DNA from: JAGLSB01 sp023135955
Lineage (GTDB): Bacteria > Bacteroidota > Bacteroidia > Bacteroidales > GCA-2748055
Direction: 5' to 3'
DNA: 11,182 nucleotides
Assembly (NCBI GenBank): GCA_030673645.1
Contig: DAOVIO010000137.1
Span: forward strand, 1 to 11,182
The position numbers and the translations under genes are program-made. This document shows, piece after piece, positions 1 to 6,246 of the stretch (its first letter is position 1; the number at the start of each line of letters is the position of its first letter). Under the pieces are notes generated by a model. The model did not search any database. It was given only the letters and a program-made list of their open reading frames with translations, and was not told the DNA's origin.

Positions 1-324
1 ACCCGAGCAGTAATAATGGATGGATGGAAATATATTGCTTTCAGAACTCCTGAGGAAAGGGAGAAAAAGTACAGCGCAATGGGCAAAAAAGCCACTCATA
101 TTAACGATCAGCCGGGAGGTCGGGGATCAGAAACTCCTGCGATGGCAAAATACCCACATTATTACGAAAAAGATCAATTATATAATGTCATCGAGGATCC
201 TGACGAGCAAACCAATCTGTATAATGACAAAGAAAATAAGAAAAGGATAGAGGCATTGAAAAAGGAGATGAAGAAATATCTTTATCAGCTACCGGGTGGA
301 TTTGGGGAGATAAAGGTTGAGTAA
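1..324 (+). CDS. Sulfatase (S1/alkaline-phosphatase superfamily), C-terminal fragment, cut by window edge
   Basis: The reading frame is open from base 1 (Thr-Arg-Ala-Val-Ile-Met-Asp-Gly-Trp-Lys-Tyr-Ile) to the TAA at 322-324; the ATG at 16 is internal, so this is the last ~107 codons of a longer gene. Two landmarks of formylglycine sulfatases are visible: the 'RAVIMDGWKYI' strand (usually RA-x-R/M-D-x-x-K-Y-I) and the 'LYNVIEDPDEQTNLYND' block (consensus L-Y-D/N-x-x-x-D-P-x-E-x-x-N-L), followed by an amphipathic helix rich in Lys and Glu. These form the C-terminal subdomain; the catalytic C/S-x-P-x-R motif would lie upstream of the window. Substrate cannot be told from this part. The neighbouring alpha-L-fucosidase suggests sulfated fucose-containing glycans, and such enzymes are normally exported. 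There is a 256-bp gap to the next gene, so a shared transcript is uncertain. Confidence 0.85.
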   Translation, partial: TRAVIMDGWKYIAFRTPEEREKKYSAMGKKATHINDQPGGRGSETPAMAKYPHYYEKDQLYNVIEDPDEQTNLYNDKENKKRIEALKKEMKKYLYQLPGGFGEIKVE

Positions 325-382
325 ATCTATTCTGACTATCCTGAAATTTCTGCTAATAGTGGCTGTTAGTAGGCTGTCAAAG

Positions 383-424
383 ATTTTAAACCTCGGAGGT
401 CTATAGACCTCCGAGGTTTAAAAT
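383..424. repeat. Perfect 42-bp palindrome (possible REP-like element or bidirectional terminator)
   Basis: The arms are 21 bp and perfectly complementary, centred at 403/404 on CTATAG. The GC-rich core is ACCTCGGAGGTC facing GACCTCCGAGGT, with AAA/TTT flanks on both sides. Pairing stops at 382/425. It lies 58 bp after the sulfatase stop and 157 bp before the GH29 gene. As a transcript it forms a very stable hairpin, but the strand following it is A-rich rather than T-rich, so it is a weak fit to an intrinsic terminator for the sulfatase. From memory, hairpins with an 'AAACCTC(G)GAGGTC' core are scattered in several Bacteroidota genomes, so a REP-type repeat is a reasonable alternative; copy number cannot be judged here. 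Confidence 0.75.
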
Positions 425-580
425 AAAAAAATATTTAACATTTCCAAATGAAATATTTTTTCAGATTGGAACAGTAAAAAATAAAGGTGTGACAACAGAT
501 TTTACTATAATCAGCATAAATAGTAGAATATAACCATATTCGTATTGTTATAAGTGGACACCAATGAAAAATAATTTAAA

Positions 581-1975
581 ATGAGAGTAATGAAAAAGTC
601 CTTTAAGCTTGTATTTGTCCTTTTCATCGTATCATCCATGTATGTAAATGCGCAAAATTACGAGGCAAATTGGGAGTCTCTGGATAGCCGACCTGTACCG
701 GAATGGTTTGCCGATGCCCGTTTTGGAATATTTATTCACTGGGGTGTTTATTCTGTCCCTGCATGGGCACCTACAAACCTTGAATCGGGTCAGACTATAT
801 ATCAGAAATATTCAGAATGGTACTGGAAAAGGTTAATGGATCCTAAAAATGAATATTTCAGACCCCACCATGAAGCAATGTATGGTTCAGGGTTTAAATA
901 CCAGGACTTTGCCACCGACTTCGATGCTACGTACTTTGATGCTGATCAATGGGCAGACCTGTTTAAGCGTTCCGGAGCAAAATATATTGTGCTAACCTCA
1001 AAACATCATGATGGATTTACCTTATGGCCAAGCCGGGAAAGCTGGAATTGGAATAGTGTTGATATTGGACCTCACAGGGATATTTGTGGTGAGCTTAATT
1101 CAGCTATCAGGGCAAAAGGACTTCATATGGGATTTTATTATTCATTATACGAGTGGTTTAATCCATTGTATAAAGATAATCTTGAAAAATATGTTGATAC
1201 ACATATGATCCCGCAGATTAAAGACCTGGTAACAAGATATGAGCCTGATTTATTGTGGACAGACGGAGAATGGGACCATAACAGTGATAAGTGGAAATCA
1301 GAAGAAATTCTTGCCTGGCTCTATAATGAATCGCCCGTAAAGGAAAAAATTGCCGTAAACGATCGTTGGGGCAAAGAAACCAGAAGCAATCATGGTGGTT
1401 ATTATACAACTGAATATGACCTGGTACATTCCGGTGAAGGAATTGATGATGCGGTTTCTCATCCATGGGAAGAATGCAGAGGGATTGGCGGGTCTTTTGG
1501 GTGGAACAGAACCGAAAGCCTCGAAGATTATTCTACTTCAGAGGAAATTATTCATATCTTAATTGAAAAAGTTTCTGCTGGTGGGAATTTGCTGCTCAAT
1601 GTAGGCCCAACCGCTGATGGCCATATTCCCGTAATCATGCAACAACGTTTGATGGATATCGGAGATTGGCTGAAGGTAAATGGAGAAGCAATTTACGAAA
1701 CAAGAGTATGGGATAATAACCCTTCACTTAAGAAAGTGGATAAAATATTTTTCACAACCAAAGGGTCTGATTTATATGTTATTGTCACAAAGTGGCATAA
1801 ACAAATTGTAATTCCTCAGCTCTCGAAAGCTAAAAGTGTTACTTTGCTGGGAAGTGACTTAAAAGTGAATCATAAATTCTCCGGTTCTAAATTAACTATT
1901 CAGGCACCTGATGTAAATCCGGGAAATATTCCATGCAATCATGCCTGGGTTTATAAAATTGAAAATGCTCTTTAA
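581..1975 (+). CDS. Secreted alpha-L-fucosidase, glycoside hydrolase family 29
   Basis: The product should hydrolyse terminal alpha-L-fucose from glycans by a retaining mechanism, in the periplasm or at the cell surface. Residues 1-25 form a signal peptide (basic start, hydrophobic VFVLFIVSSMYV, likely cleavage VNA|QN). GH29 landmarks follow in order: 'WFADARFGIFIHWG' (42-55), 'KHHDGF' (141-146, the substrate-binding His pair), 'GFYYSLYEW' (184-192), and 'PDLLWTDGEW' (222-231), in which D228 matches the catalytic nucleophile of human FUCA1. 'HPWEECRGI' (294-302) is the likely acid/base region, E297 being a candidate. 'GGNLLLNVGPTADG' (334-347) is another classic block. A beta-sandwich-like tail ends at residue 464, a normal length for single-domain family members. 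The start at 581 is followed by a second ATG at 590, which gives a more typical MKKSF signal peptide; either is possible. Codon use resembles the neighbours. A sulfatase fragment lies on each side, suggesting a shared sulfated-fucan or mucin-like substrate. Confidence 0.93.
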   Translation: MRVMKKSFKLVFVLFIVSSMYVNAQNYEANWESLDSRPVPEWFADARFGIFIHWGVYSVPAWAPTNLESGQTIYQKYSEWYWKRLMDPKNEYFRPHHEAMYGSGFKYQDFATDFDATYFDADQWADLFKRSGAKYIVLTSKHHDGFTLWPSRESWNWNSVDIGPHRDICGELNSAIRAKGLHMGFYYSLYEWFNPLYKDNLEKYVDTHMIPQIKDLVTRYEPDLLWTDGEWDHNSDKWKSEEILAWLYNESPVKEKIAVNDRWGKETRSNHGGYYTTEYDLVHSGEGIDDAVSHPWEECRGIGGSFGWNRTESLEDYSTSEEIIHILIEKVSAGGNLLLNVGPTADGHIPVIMQQRLMDIGDWLKVNGEAIYETRVWDNNPSLKKVDKIFFTTKGSDLYVIVTKWHKQIVIPQLSKAKSVTLLGSDLKVNHKFSGSKLTIQAPDVNPGNIPCNHAWVYKIENAL

Positions 1976-2495
1976 GATTTGCATACAATACTAAGTGTAT
2001 ATAGTAGGCAAATTGATGGATATTCGATAATAGAAGAAAAGGAAAATAGATGTCTTTTTTACTTAAAATAAATATATGATAAAGTCAGGTATTATATTAG
2101 CGTCAGCAGTTTCGGTTATTGGATTCAATTCTTGTACGAATGAGAATTCAGGTAATAAGAGAACTCTCAGACGAATTGGAAAATTGGATGATTGACCAGG
2201 GAGATATATTGATAACTCATGGGCCAATGCCATTATTAAAATCGAGAGCAAATCCCCTGGATGTAAAAACTAAGTATAATCGTATTCCCGATTCTCTTGT
2301 AAATACCTTGAATAATCAAGACTATTTGAATCTGCATTTGTAATCCCTTTATAATTATTGCCTTTTCAGATTCTTTCTACAGGAAAGGACCTATTTCCAA
2401 ATTATTAGGGATATTCGCAAAATGCGATGATTATAAATTAAAGGTTGATCTGACTTTTCTTAAATCAATTTATCCCGGCAAATAATACAATAAAT
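1976..2495. other. Gene-poor interval between GH29 and the minus-strand operon
   Basis: This interval separates a plus-strand from a minus-strand unit that converge on it. It holds the sulfatase-like scar at 2076-2343 and one further protein-like open frame with no start codon (2330-2485, +, about 51 codons, reading ...AFSDSFYRKGPISKLLG... to a TAA at 2483). That frame may be chance or another decayed gene end. A weak inverted repeat (ATTTGC at 1977-1982 with GCAAAT at 2008-2013) follows the GH29 stop, but no T-run follows it. I see no clear terminator for either converging transcript. Confidence 0.5.
2076..2343 (+). pseudogene. Remnant of a lipoprotein sulfatase gene: signal peptide joined out of frame to a C-terminal fragment
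   Basis: From ATG 2076 the frame reads a convincing lipoprotein signal peptide (MIKSGIILASAVSVIGFNSC, lipobox FNSC) followed by TNENSGNKR. That is how many Bacteroidota sulfatases begin before their 'PNI..I..DD' strand. Instead the frame turns into a short nonsense tail and stops at a TGA near 2193. In the +1 frame, from about 2155 to TAA 2341-2343, the peptide 'ELSDELENWMIDQGD' followed by 'GPMPLLKSRANP' resembles the C-terminal end of S1 sulfatases (a helix ending W-M-x-x-Q-G-D). So the two ends of a ~500-residue gene lie about 20 bp apart in different frames, with the catalytic core missing. The simplest reading is a large internal deletion. The match is by eye; a chance pairing is possible but unlikely for the signal peptide half. 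Confidence 0.55.
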
Positions 2496-3512
2496 TTATA
2501 CTTCAATTAAGATTTTTAAAACTTTAGCTAAATTTTCTTCCCAGTATTTAAATACCTCTTGTGAATTTTCGATTTTAACAGTTTTGGTAATAAGCTTCTC
2601 TACCGGGCACTTGCCTGTTTCAAGGTACTTAATTACAGCTTCAAAATCTGATGCTGTTGCATTTCTGGAACCTCGGATATCCATCTCCTTTTGTACAAAT
2701 AATTTTGTTGCAAAGGAAACCTCATCTTTTACATATCCTATACATACTATTCTGCCCGTAAAGGCAACTTCTTTCACAGCCATTAGATAAGTTTTTGGAT
2801 TACCTGCTGCTTCTACTACTACTGAAGGGCCATGTCCATCTGTAATAGCTTCTATTTTATCATGAACATTTTCATTTAGAGAGTTAATAGTAAATTCTGC
2901 ACCCAGCTCCCTGGCAATTGCTAATTTTGAATCATCAATATCTACCGCAATAACTTTGGCTCCTCTGAGAGCTGCTCTGATAATTGCCCCGGTTCCAATC
3001 ATTCCACAACCCAAAACCATAACCGTATCAGAGTCGGTAACCTCTCCTCTTGCAATGGCATGAAATCCAACAGTAAGAGGTTCAGCTAATGCCAGTTCCT
3101 TTTCGTTCAAAGAACTGGCTTTAATAATTTTTTGCCATGGAACTGTAATAAATTCGACAAGTGCGCCATCACGTTGAACACCTAATGTTTGATTGTACCT
3201 GCATGCATAGGCTCTGCCATTTTTGCATGAAGAGCATGTTCCACAATTAGTATAAGGAACAACAGTTACTTTTTCTCCTATGTTAAAAGTATCTGGAACA
3301 TTATTTCCTATTTCGGTTATTGTAGCTGAAATTTCATGCCCGGGAATTAAGGGATATTGTACCATTGGATTTTTCCCAAGATATGAGCTCATATCTGAAC
3401 CACATAATCCTATGATGTTGATTTTCAATAACACTTCTCCTTCAGAAGGAACAGGTTTTTCAATCTGTACTTCTCTTACTATTCCTGGTTTCTCAATTTG
3501 TATGGCTTTCAT
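2496..3512 (-). CDS. Zinc-dependent alcohol/polyol dehydrogenase (MDR family), LgoD/RspB-like, last gene of fucose operon
   Basis: A 338-residue medium-chain dehydrogenase using zinc and probably NAD+. Catalytic zinc ligands are visible: C37 in GLCGSD, H59-E60 in PGHE, and E144 in LAEPLTVG. The structural zinc lobe is complete (C90, C93, C96, C104). The Rossmann motif is GCGMIG (168-173), and D191 at the end of the next strand favours NAD+ over NADP+. The late block 'RGSRNATASDFEAV' (280-293) and the general layout recall E. coli L-galactonate 5-dehydrogenase (LgoD/YjjN) and RspB, as I remember those sequences. L-fuconate is 6-deoxy-L-galactonate, so oxidation of L-fuconate or of a downstream 2-keto-3-deoxy acid is a reasonable inference. 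A generic sorbitol or threonine dehydrogenase role is the alternative. It lies 95 bp downstream of the lactonase gene, a wider gap than within the rest of the operon, so it could also have its own promoter. Confidence 0.85.
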   Translation of the reverse strand: MKAIQIEKPGIVREVQIEKPVPSEGEVLLKINIIGLCGSDMSSYLGKNPMVQYPLIPGHEISATITEIGNNVPDTFNIGEKVTVVPYTNCGTCSSCKNGRAYACRYNQTLGVQRDGALVEFITVPWQKIIKASSLNEKELALAEPLTVGFHAIARGEVTDSDTVMVLGCGMIGTGAIIRAALRGAKVIAVDIDDSKLAIARELGAEFTINSLNENVHDKIEAITDGHGPSVVVEAAGNPKTYLMAVKEVAFTGRIVCIGYVKDEVSFATKLFVQKEMDIRGSRNATASDFEAVIKYLETGKCPVEKLITKTVKIENSQEVFKYWEENLAKVLKILIEV

Positions 3513-3607
3513 ATATAAATTCTTACATTATGTATTATTAGTATTTTATCATAGCGCAAATTCGCGTAATAACTTCTGTTGAACAGATTTATTATTAATA
3601 CTACCTC

Positions 3608-4432
3608 TTATAAATTATAGATTTTTATTGCGTTCTTTCCCATTATCATATCACTTTCAATATTTGAAAGTTGTGACAAGAATTTTTTTACTAGGTCCAC
3701 CCACTCGCTGTATTCACAAGCTACCTCACATACGGGCCAATCACTACCAAAAAGTAATCTTTCCGGACCAAATGCTTCCAGCACAACCTCCATATAAGGG
3801 AATAGACTTTCTGGTGTCCATGATTGAAAGTCTGCTTCAGTAACCATTCCGGATATTTTGCAATATATATTATTCCTTTTTGAAAGTTCAATAATATTTT
3901 CCTTCCAGGGAGAAATTATTCCCTCTTTTATAAGGGGTTTTGCAATATGATCAAGAACAAAAATCTGATCCGGATGCATGTCAACTACTTTAATCGAATT
4001 ACCTAACTGACTTTCAGTAATAAGGACTTCATAAATTAGGTTATATTTTTTAAGAGCCTGGATACCCCTGTAAAAATTGTCGGCAAGCATATAGTTGTCT
4101 GCCTCTCCCTGAAGAACATGCCGGACTGCTTTGAGTTTTTTATTTGCTGAATATTTTTCAAGGTACTTGTCAATCTCAGGATCTATCAGTGGGAGCCACC
4201 CGGTTACTCCTTTAATAAATGAATGTTCATTGGCAAATTCTAACAGCCATTCTGTTTCTTCAATTATTTGCCTTGCTTGTACAGAAATAACTCCCTCAAT
4301 ACTGGTCTTTTTCAATTCATCCATCAGGTGCCCGGGAAGGAAATCTTTCCTGATTTTTTTCATACTGTCGTCAATCCAGTCATATTCAACCGGATTATAC
4401 TGCCAGAAATGGTGATGAGCGTCAATATGCAT
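3608..4432 (-). CDS. L-fuconolactonase-like amidohydrolase (COG3618)
   Basis: This 274-residue TIM-barrel amidohydrolase most likely opens L-fucono-lactone to L-fuconate in the cytoplasm. Motifs in order: 'DAHHHFW' (4-10) with the metal-type H6/H8 pair, 'RHVLQGE' (104-110), 'VLDHIAKP' (159-166), 'CKISGM' (191-196) and 'LLFGSDWPVC' (226-235), whose Asp231 is the barrel's conserved C-terminal catalytic Asp. These are the hallmarks of the COG3618 lactonase group, which includes fuconolactonase and the Campylobacter jejuni fucose-cluster hydrolase. There is no signal peptide. It starts 11 bp after the upstream dehydrogenase gene ends, so the two are very probably co-transcribed and act consecutively. 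L-rhamnonolactone or galactonolactone hydrolase would look similar; the FucP and GH29 neighbours favour fucose. Confidence 0.88.
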   Translation of the reverse strand: MHIDAHHHFWQYNPVEYDWIDDSMKKIRKDFLPGHLMDELKKTSIEGVISVQARQIIEETEWLLEFANEHSFIKGVTGWLPLIDPEIDKYLEKYSANKKLKAVRHVLQGEADNYMLADNFYRGIQALKKYNLIYEVLITESQLGNSIKVVDMHPDQIFVLDHIAKPLIKEGIISPWKENIIELSKRNNIYCKISGMVTEADFQSWTPESLFPYMEVVLEAFGPERLLFGSDWPVCEVACEYSEWVDLVKKFLSQLSNIESDMIMGKNAIKIYNL

Positions 4433-4443
4433 AATATCAATCT

Positions 4444-5496
4444 TTACAGATATTTATAACCAGGATCTATTATTCCTTCATTTTTTAATGTTTTCCAGAA
4501 TTCAGTCGGAAAAACTTTTTGAATTATATTTACATTAGCAGGCATTTTTTCAGGTTTACTTGTATTTAATGCAATACCTGCTATCGCGGGATGAGAGATA
4601 CCAAATTGTATACAAGCATCAGAAGGCTTTACTTTAAATTGATCACAAATGGCATGGAATTTATCTCTCCAGAGAAACAAGTGCTTATATTTCGGGTCAT
4701 CCTGATCAATCTTGACATAATCAAAAAATTGTCCACCGGTTAAAAATCCAGCATTAAAAACAGCTGAATTGACAATTCCAACCCCATTGTTATGCAATGT
4801 GTCAATGAATTCCAGCATCTCCAATGGGTGATGATAAATAGTAAACTTATTTGCAAACATTACCCAGTCAAAATTCAGAGATTGACTAAGGTCCTTAATA
4901 ATTTTCCAATCTTTGGACCCAACACCTATACCCTTAATCTCACCTTTTTCTTTCAACTCAAAAAGAGCCTTGTAGGCTTCGTAGATGTCATTAAGTTTAT
5001 CTTCTTTCTCAGATTCTGATTTTGCCGTGTTCAGATATTCATCCGGATCATGAACAGAGACCAGACTTGTTTTGTATTTTCCACCCAACAAATTGTTCCC
5101 TTGCTCATAGCAATCCAGAATTCCCTGGTAGCTGATTCGCTGAACTGCATCGTATTTCAGATTGGCCCATGCTCCCGGTTCAAAAGTTGGTTCATCGGAA
5201 GTTAAAGGGACCCTGTACCATGCCAGTTTATTGCTGATAATTACATCATCAGGGTCAATGTTAAGCTCGTCAAGTAATTCTCCAATCATTTCCAGTGCAA
5301 GACCTGCACCATATTTACCTGCACTATCTATTACTACAGGCTTTTCAGTACATTCAAACCATTTCTTTACAATTTCCAGTTTGGCTGCTTTACCAATATC
5401 GGCATACAAATTCCCAAGATAACTGGTTCCGTAAATTATTGGAGGGACACTGAGTCCTGTTTTTCCGAATTCCTTATTTGCTTTTAACTTTTCCAT
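4444..5496 (-). CDS. Aldo/keto reductase, probable L-fucose (D-threo-aldose) 1-dehydrogenase
   Basis: This 350-residue cytoplasmic aldo/keto reductase would oxidise L-fucose at C1 to the fuconolactone with NAD(P)+. The AKR catalytic tetrad is readable: D57 and Y62 in VIDSAGKYG, K90 in ISNKLAWYR, and H149 in LVSVHDPDEY. The N-terminal 'FGKTGLSVPPIIYGTSYLGN' strand is also typical, and 'IKGIGVGSKDW' (about residues 188-198) matches the conserved G-I-G-V-G/S strand. The substitution of the usual 'GLG' by 'IYGTS' and the long insert after K90 are features I associate with the D-threo-aldose/L-galactose dehydrogenase branch. Gene spacing is 11 bp on both sides (mutarotase upstream, lactonase downstream), so the three enzymes form a compact sugar-oxidation module. 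The leader is AT-rich without a Shine-Dalgarno match. L-galactose or D-arabinose could also be substrates. Confidence 0.86.
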   Translation of the reverse strand: MEKLKANKEFGKTGLSVPPIIYGTSYLGNLYADIGKAAKLEIVKKWFECTEKPVVIDSAGKYGAGLALEMIGELLDELNIDPDDVIISNKLAWYRVPLTSDEPTFEPGAWANLKYDAVQRISYQGILDCYEQGNNLLGGKYKTSLVSVHDPDEYLNTAKSESEKEDKLNDIYEAYKALFELKEKGEIKGIGVGSKDWKIIKDLSQSLNFDWVMFANKFTIYHHPLEMLEFIDTLHNNGVGIVNSAVFNAGFLTGGQFFDYVKIDQDDPKYKHLFLWRDKFHAICDQFKVKPSDACIQFGISHPAIAGIALNTSKPEKMPANVNIIQKVFPTEFWKTLKNEGIIDPGYKYL

Positions 5497-5507
5497 TATT
5501 TTTAATT

Positions 5508-5900
5508 CTATGATTTTAACTGTCCATCAATAGCATTGTAATTTTCAACCTGATCCATTTCATAAATTCTATCCATTAATTGCCATTTCGAATCAGCTGT
5601 GGCATCAGAATCTGTATTCTGAAATTCTGAAACATGCTTCTCCCATTCTGCTTGTCTGGGTTTTGTTGCAAGCTCTGTCATAGCTTCTTCATGATTAAAT
5701 TCAACCTCAGTATCCATAATCATAAACAATTGATTTCCATAAATATAAATCTCCATATCGATAATCCCAACATCTTTCATTCCTTGTGTAATTTCGAGCC
5801 ATGCCTTACCTGCAGCATGTACATCCTTATATTTGCTTATCAATTCAGGATTATTTTTTAAGGTCAGAGTTTTGCAAAATCGTTTAAATGGTTTTTTCAT
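5508..5900 (-). CDS. L-rhamnose/L-fucose mutarotase-family protein (RhaM-like, COG3254/DUF718), first gene of operon
   Basis: This 130-residue protein has the small ferredoxin-like alpha/beta fold layout of RhaM mutarotases. The pattern is a beta strand 'FCKTLTLKNNPELISKYKDVH', a helix, then 'MEIYIYGNQLFMIMDTE' (about 49-65), and a helix containing W86 ('AEWEKHV'). H28 and Y24 sit where the catalytic His and Tyr fall in E. coli RhaM as I recall it. The enzyme interconverts alpha and beta anomers of the imported sugar so that the dehydrogenase sees the right one. Being first in the operon, 11 bp before the aldo/keto reductase gene, fits that role. It is somewhat longer than RhaM (~104 aa), mostly in the C-terminal tail, and the same family occurs in fucose clusters such as that of C. 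jejuni. Fucose rather than rhamnose is inferred from context. Confidence 0.82.
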   Translation of the reverse strand: MKKPFKRFCKTLTLKNNPELISKYKDVHAAGKAWLEITQGMKDVGIIDMEIYIYGNQLFMIMDTEVEFNHEEAMTELATKPRQAEWEKHVSEFQNTDSDATADSKWQLMDRIYEMDQVENYNAIDGQLKS

Positions 5901-6131
5901 CTGGTAATAATTAATTTATTTTCAATAGCTAATGCTCAATGGTGTTCCCTGATGATAAACCGGAGAGCTCATTTCATTCGGTTTAATTGGTCAGTTATTC
6001 CCAAAGCTTTCAAAGAAGTTAACATCAATCCCGATATTTTTATGGGGCCATTACCTCCCGTGAGTGAAAGTTATTCCCCTGTATGATTAGGCTTTAATCA
6101 GGATTATTTCTCTACAATACTTAATTTACAA

Positions 6132-6146
6132 CAATCGATATATTTG
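6132..6146 (+). promoter_or_regulatory. Possible promoter -7 element for lacI-fucP with overlapping second operator half
   Basis: TATATTTG at 6139-6146 fits the Bacteroidota sigma -7 consensus TAnnTTTG exactly and lies about 100 bp before lacI. The sequence immediately before it, CAATCGAT at 6132-6139, repeats the first eight bases of the palindromic operator centred 66 bp downstream, so the regulator could bind both. No convincing -33 TTTG is seen at the expected distance, which is the main weakness of the call. Confidence 0.35.
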
Positions 6147-6166
6147 TTTATTATACTGAGAAATAA

Positions 6167-6200
6167 CAAAATATATAAAATTTATATAAAAAAAACGCAA
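6167..6200 (-). promoter_or_regulatory. Possible promoter of the mutarotase-AKR-lactonase-ADH operon
   Basis: Read on the minus strand, TTG at 6200-6198 and TATATTTTG at 6175-6167 resemble the -33 (TTTG) and -7 (TAnnTTTG) elements of Bacteroidota promoters, with a 22-nt spacer, one or two bases off the usual values. The -33 TTG is part of the palindromic operator, which would let the LacI protein block this promoter directly. The resulting leader would be long. Weak by sequence alone. Confidence 0.3.
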
Positions 6201-6210
6201 TCGATTGTGT
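6195..6210. promoter_or_regulatory. LacI-family operator (palindrome CAATCGATTG)
   Basis: CAATCGATTG at 6198-6207 is a perfect 10-bp palindrome with a central CG step, the standard shape of LacI/GalR-family operators. Outer bases 6195/6210 and 6196/6209 also pair. It lies 37 bp before the LacI-family start codon and in the middle of the divergent promoter region. A partial copy (CAATCGAT) is centred 66 bp to the left, a distance compatible with cooperative or looped binding. Confidence 0.65.
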
Positions 6211-6246
6211 AAAAATACATAATTGTTTTATTTTTAGCAATAATTT

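Larger units (their letters stand above)
5901..6246. other. Divergent regulatory region between mutarotase operon and lacI-fucP
   Basis: The half next to lacI (about 6090-6246) is extremely AT-rich and holds the operator and promoter candidates listed separately. The half next to the mutarotase (about 5910-6090) is visibly more balanced in base composition. It contains an open plus-strand frame from about 5910 to TGA 6084-6086 (ATG at 5952; the ORF encodes 44 residues, including NINPDIFMGPLPPVSESYSPV-like text near its end). It also contains a 7-bp inverted repeat TAAACCG/CGGTTTA around 5955-5985. If the mutarotase promoter lies near 6170-6200, this stretch would be an untranslated leader of about 260 nt. 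I do not recognise the short frame; it may be chance or a gene remnant. Confidence 0.45.

Noticed and set aside
1218..1466. 82-codon minus-strand frame inside the GH29 gene
   Set aside because: It lies antisense to conserved GH29 coding sequence including the nucleophile region; it shows no protein-family features.
1977..2013. Inverted repeat ATTTGC/GCAAAT after the GH29 stop as a terminator
   Set aside because: The stem is only 6 bp and AT-rich, and no T-run follows.
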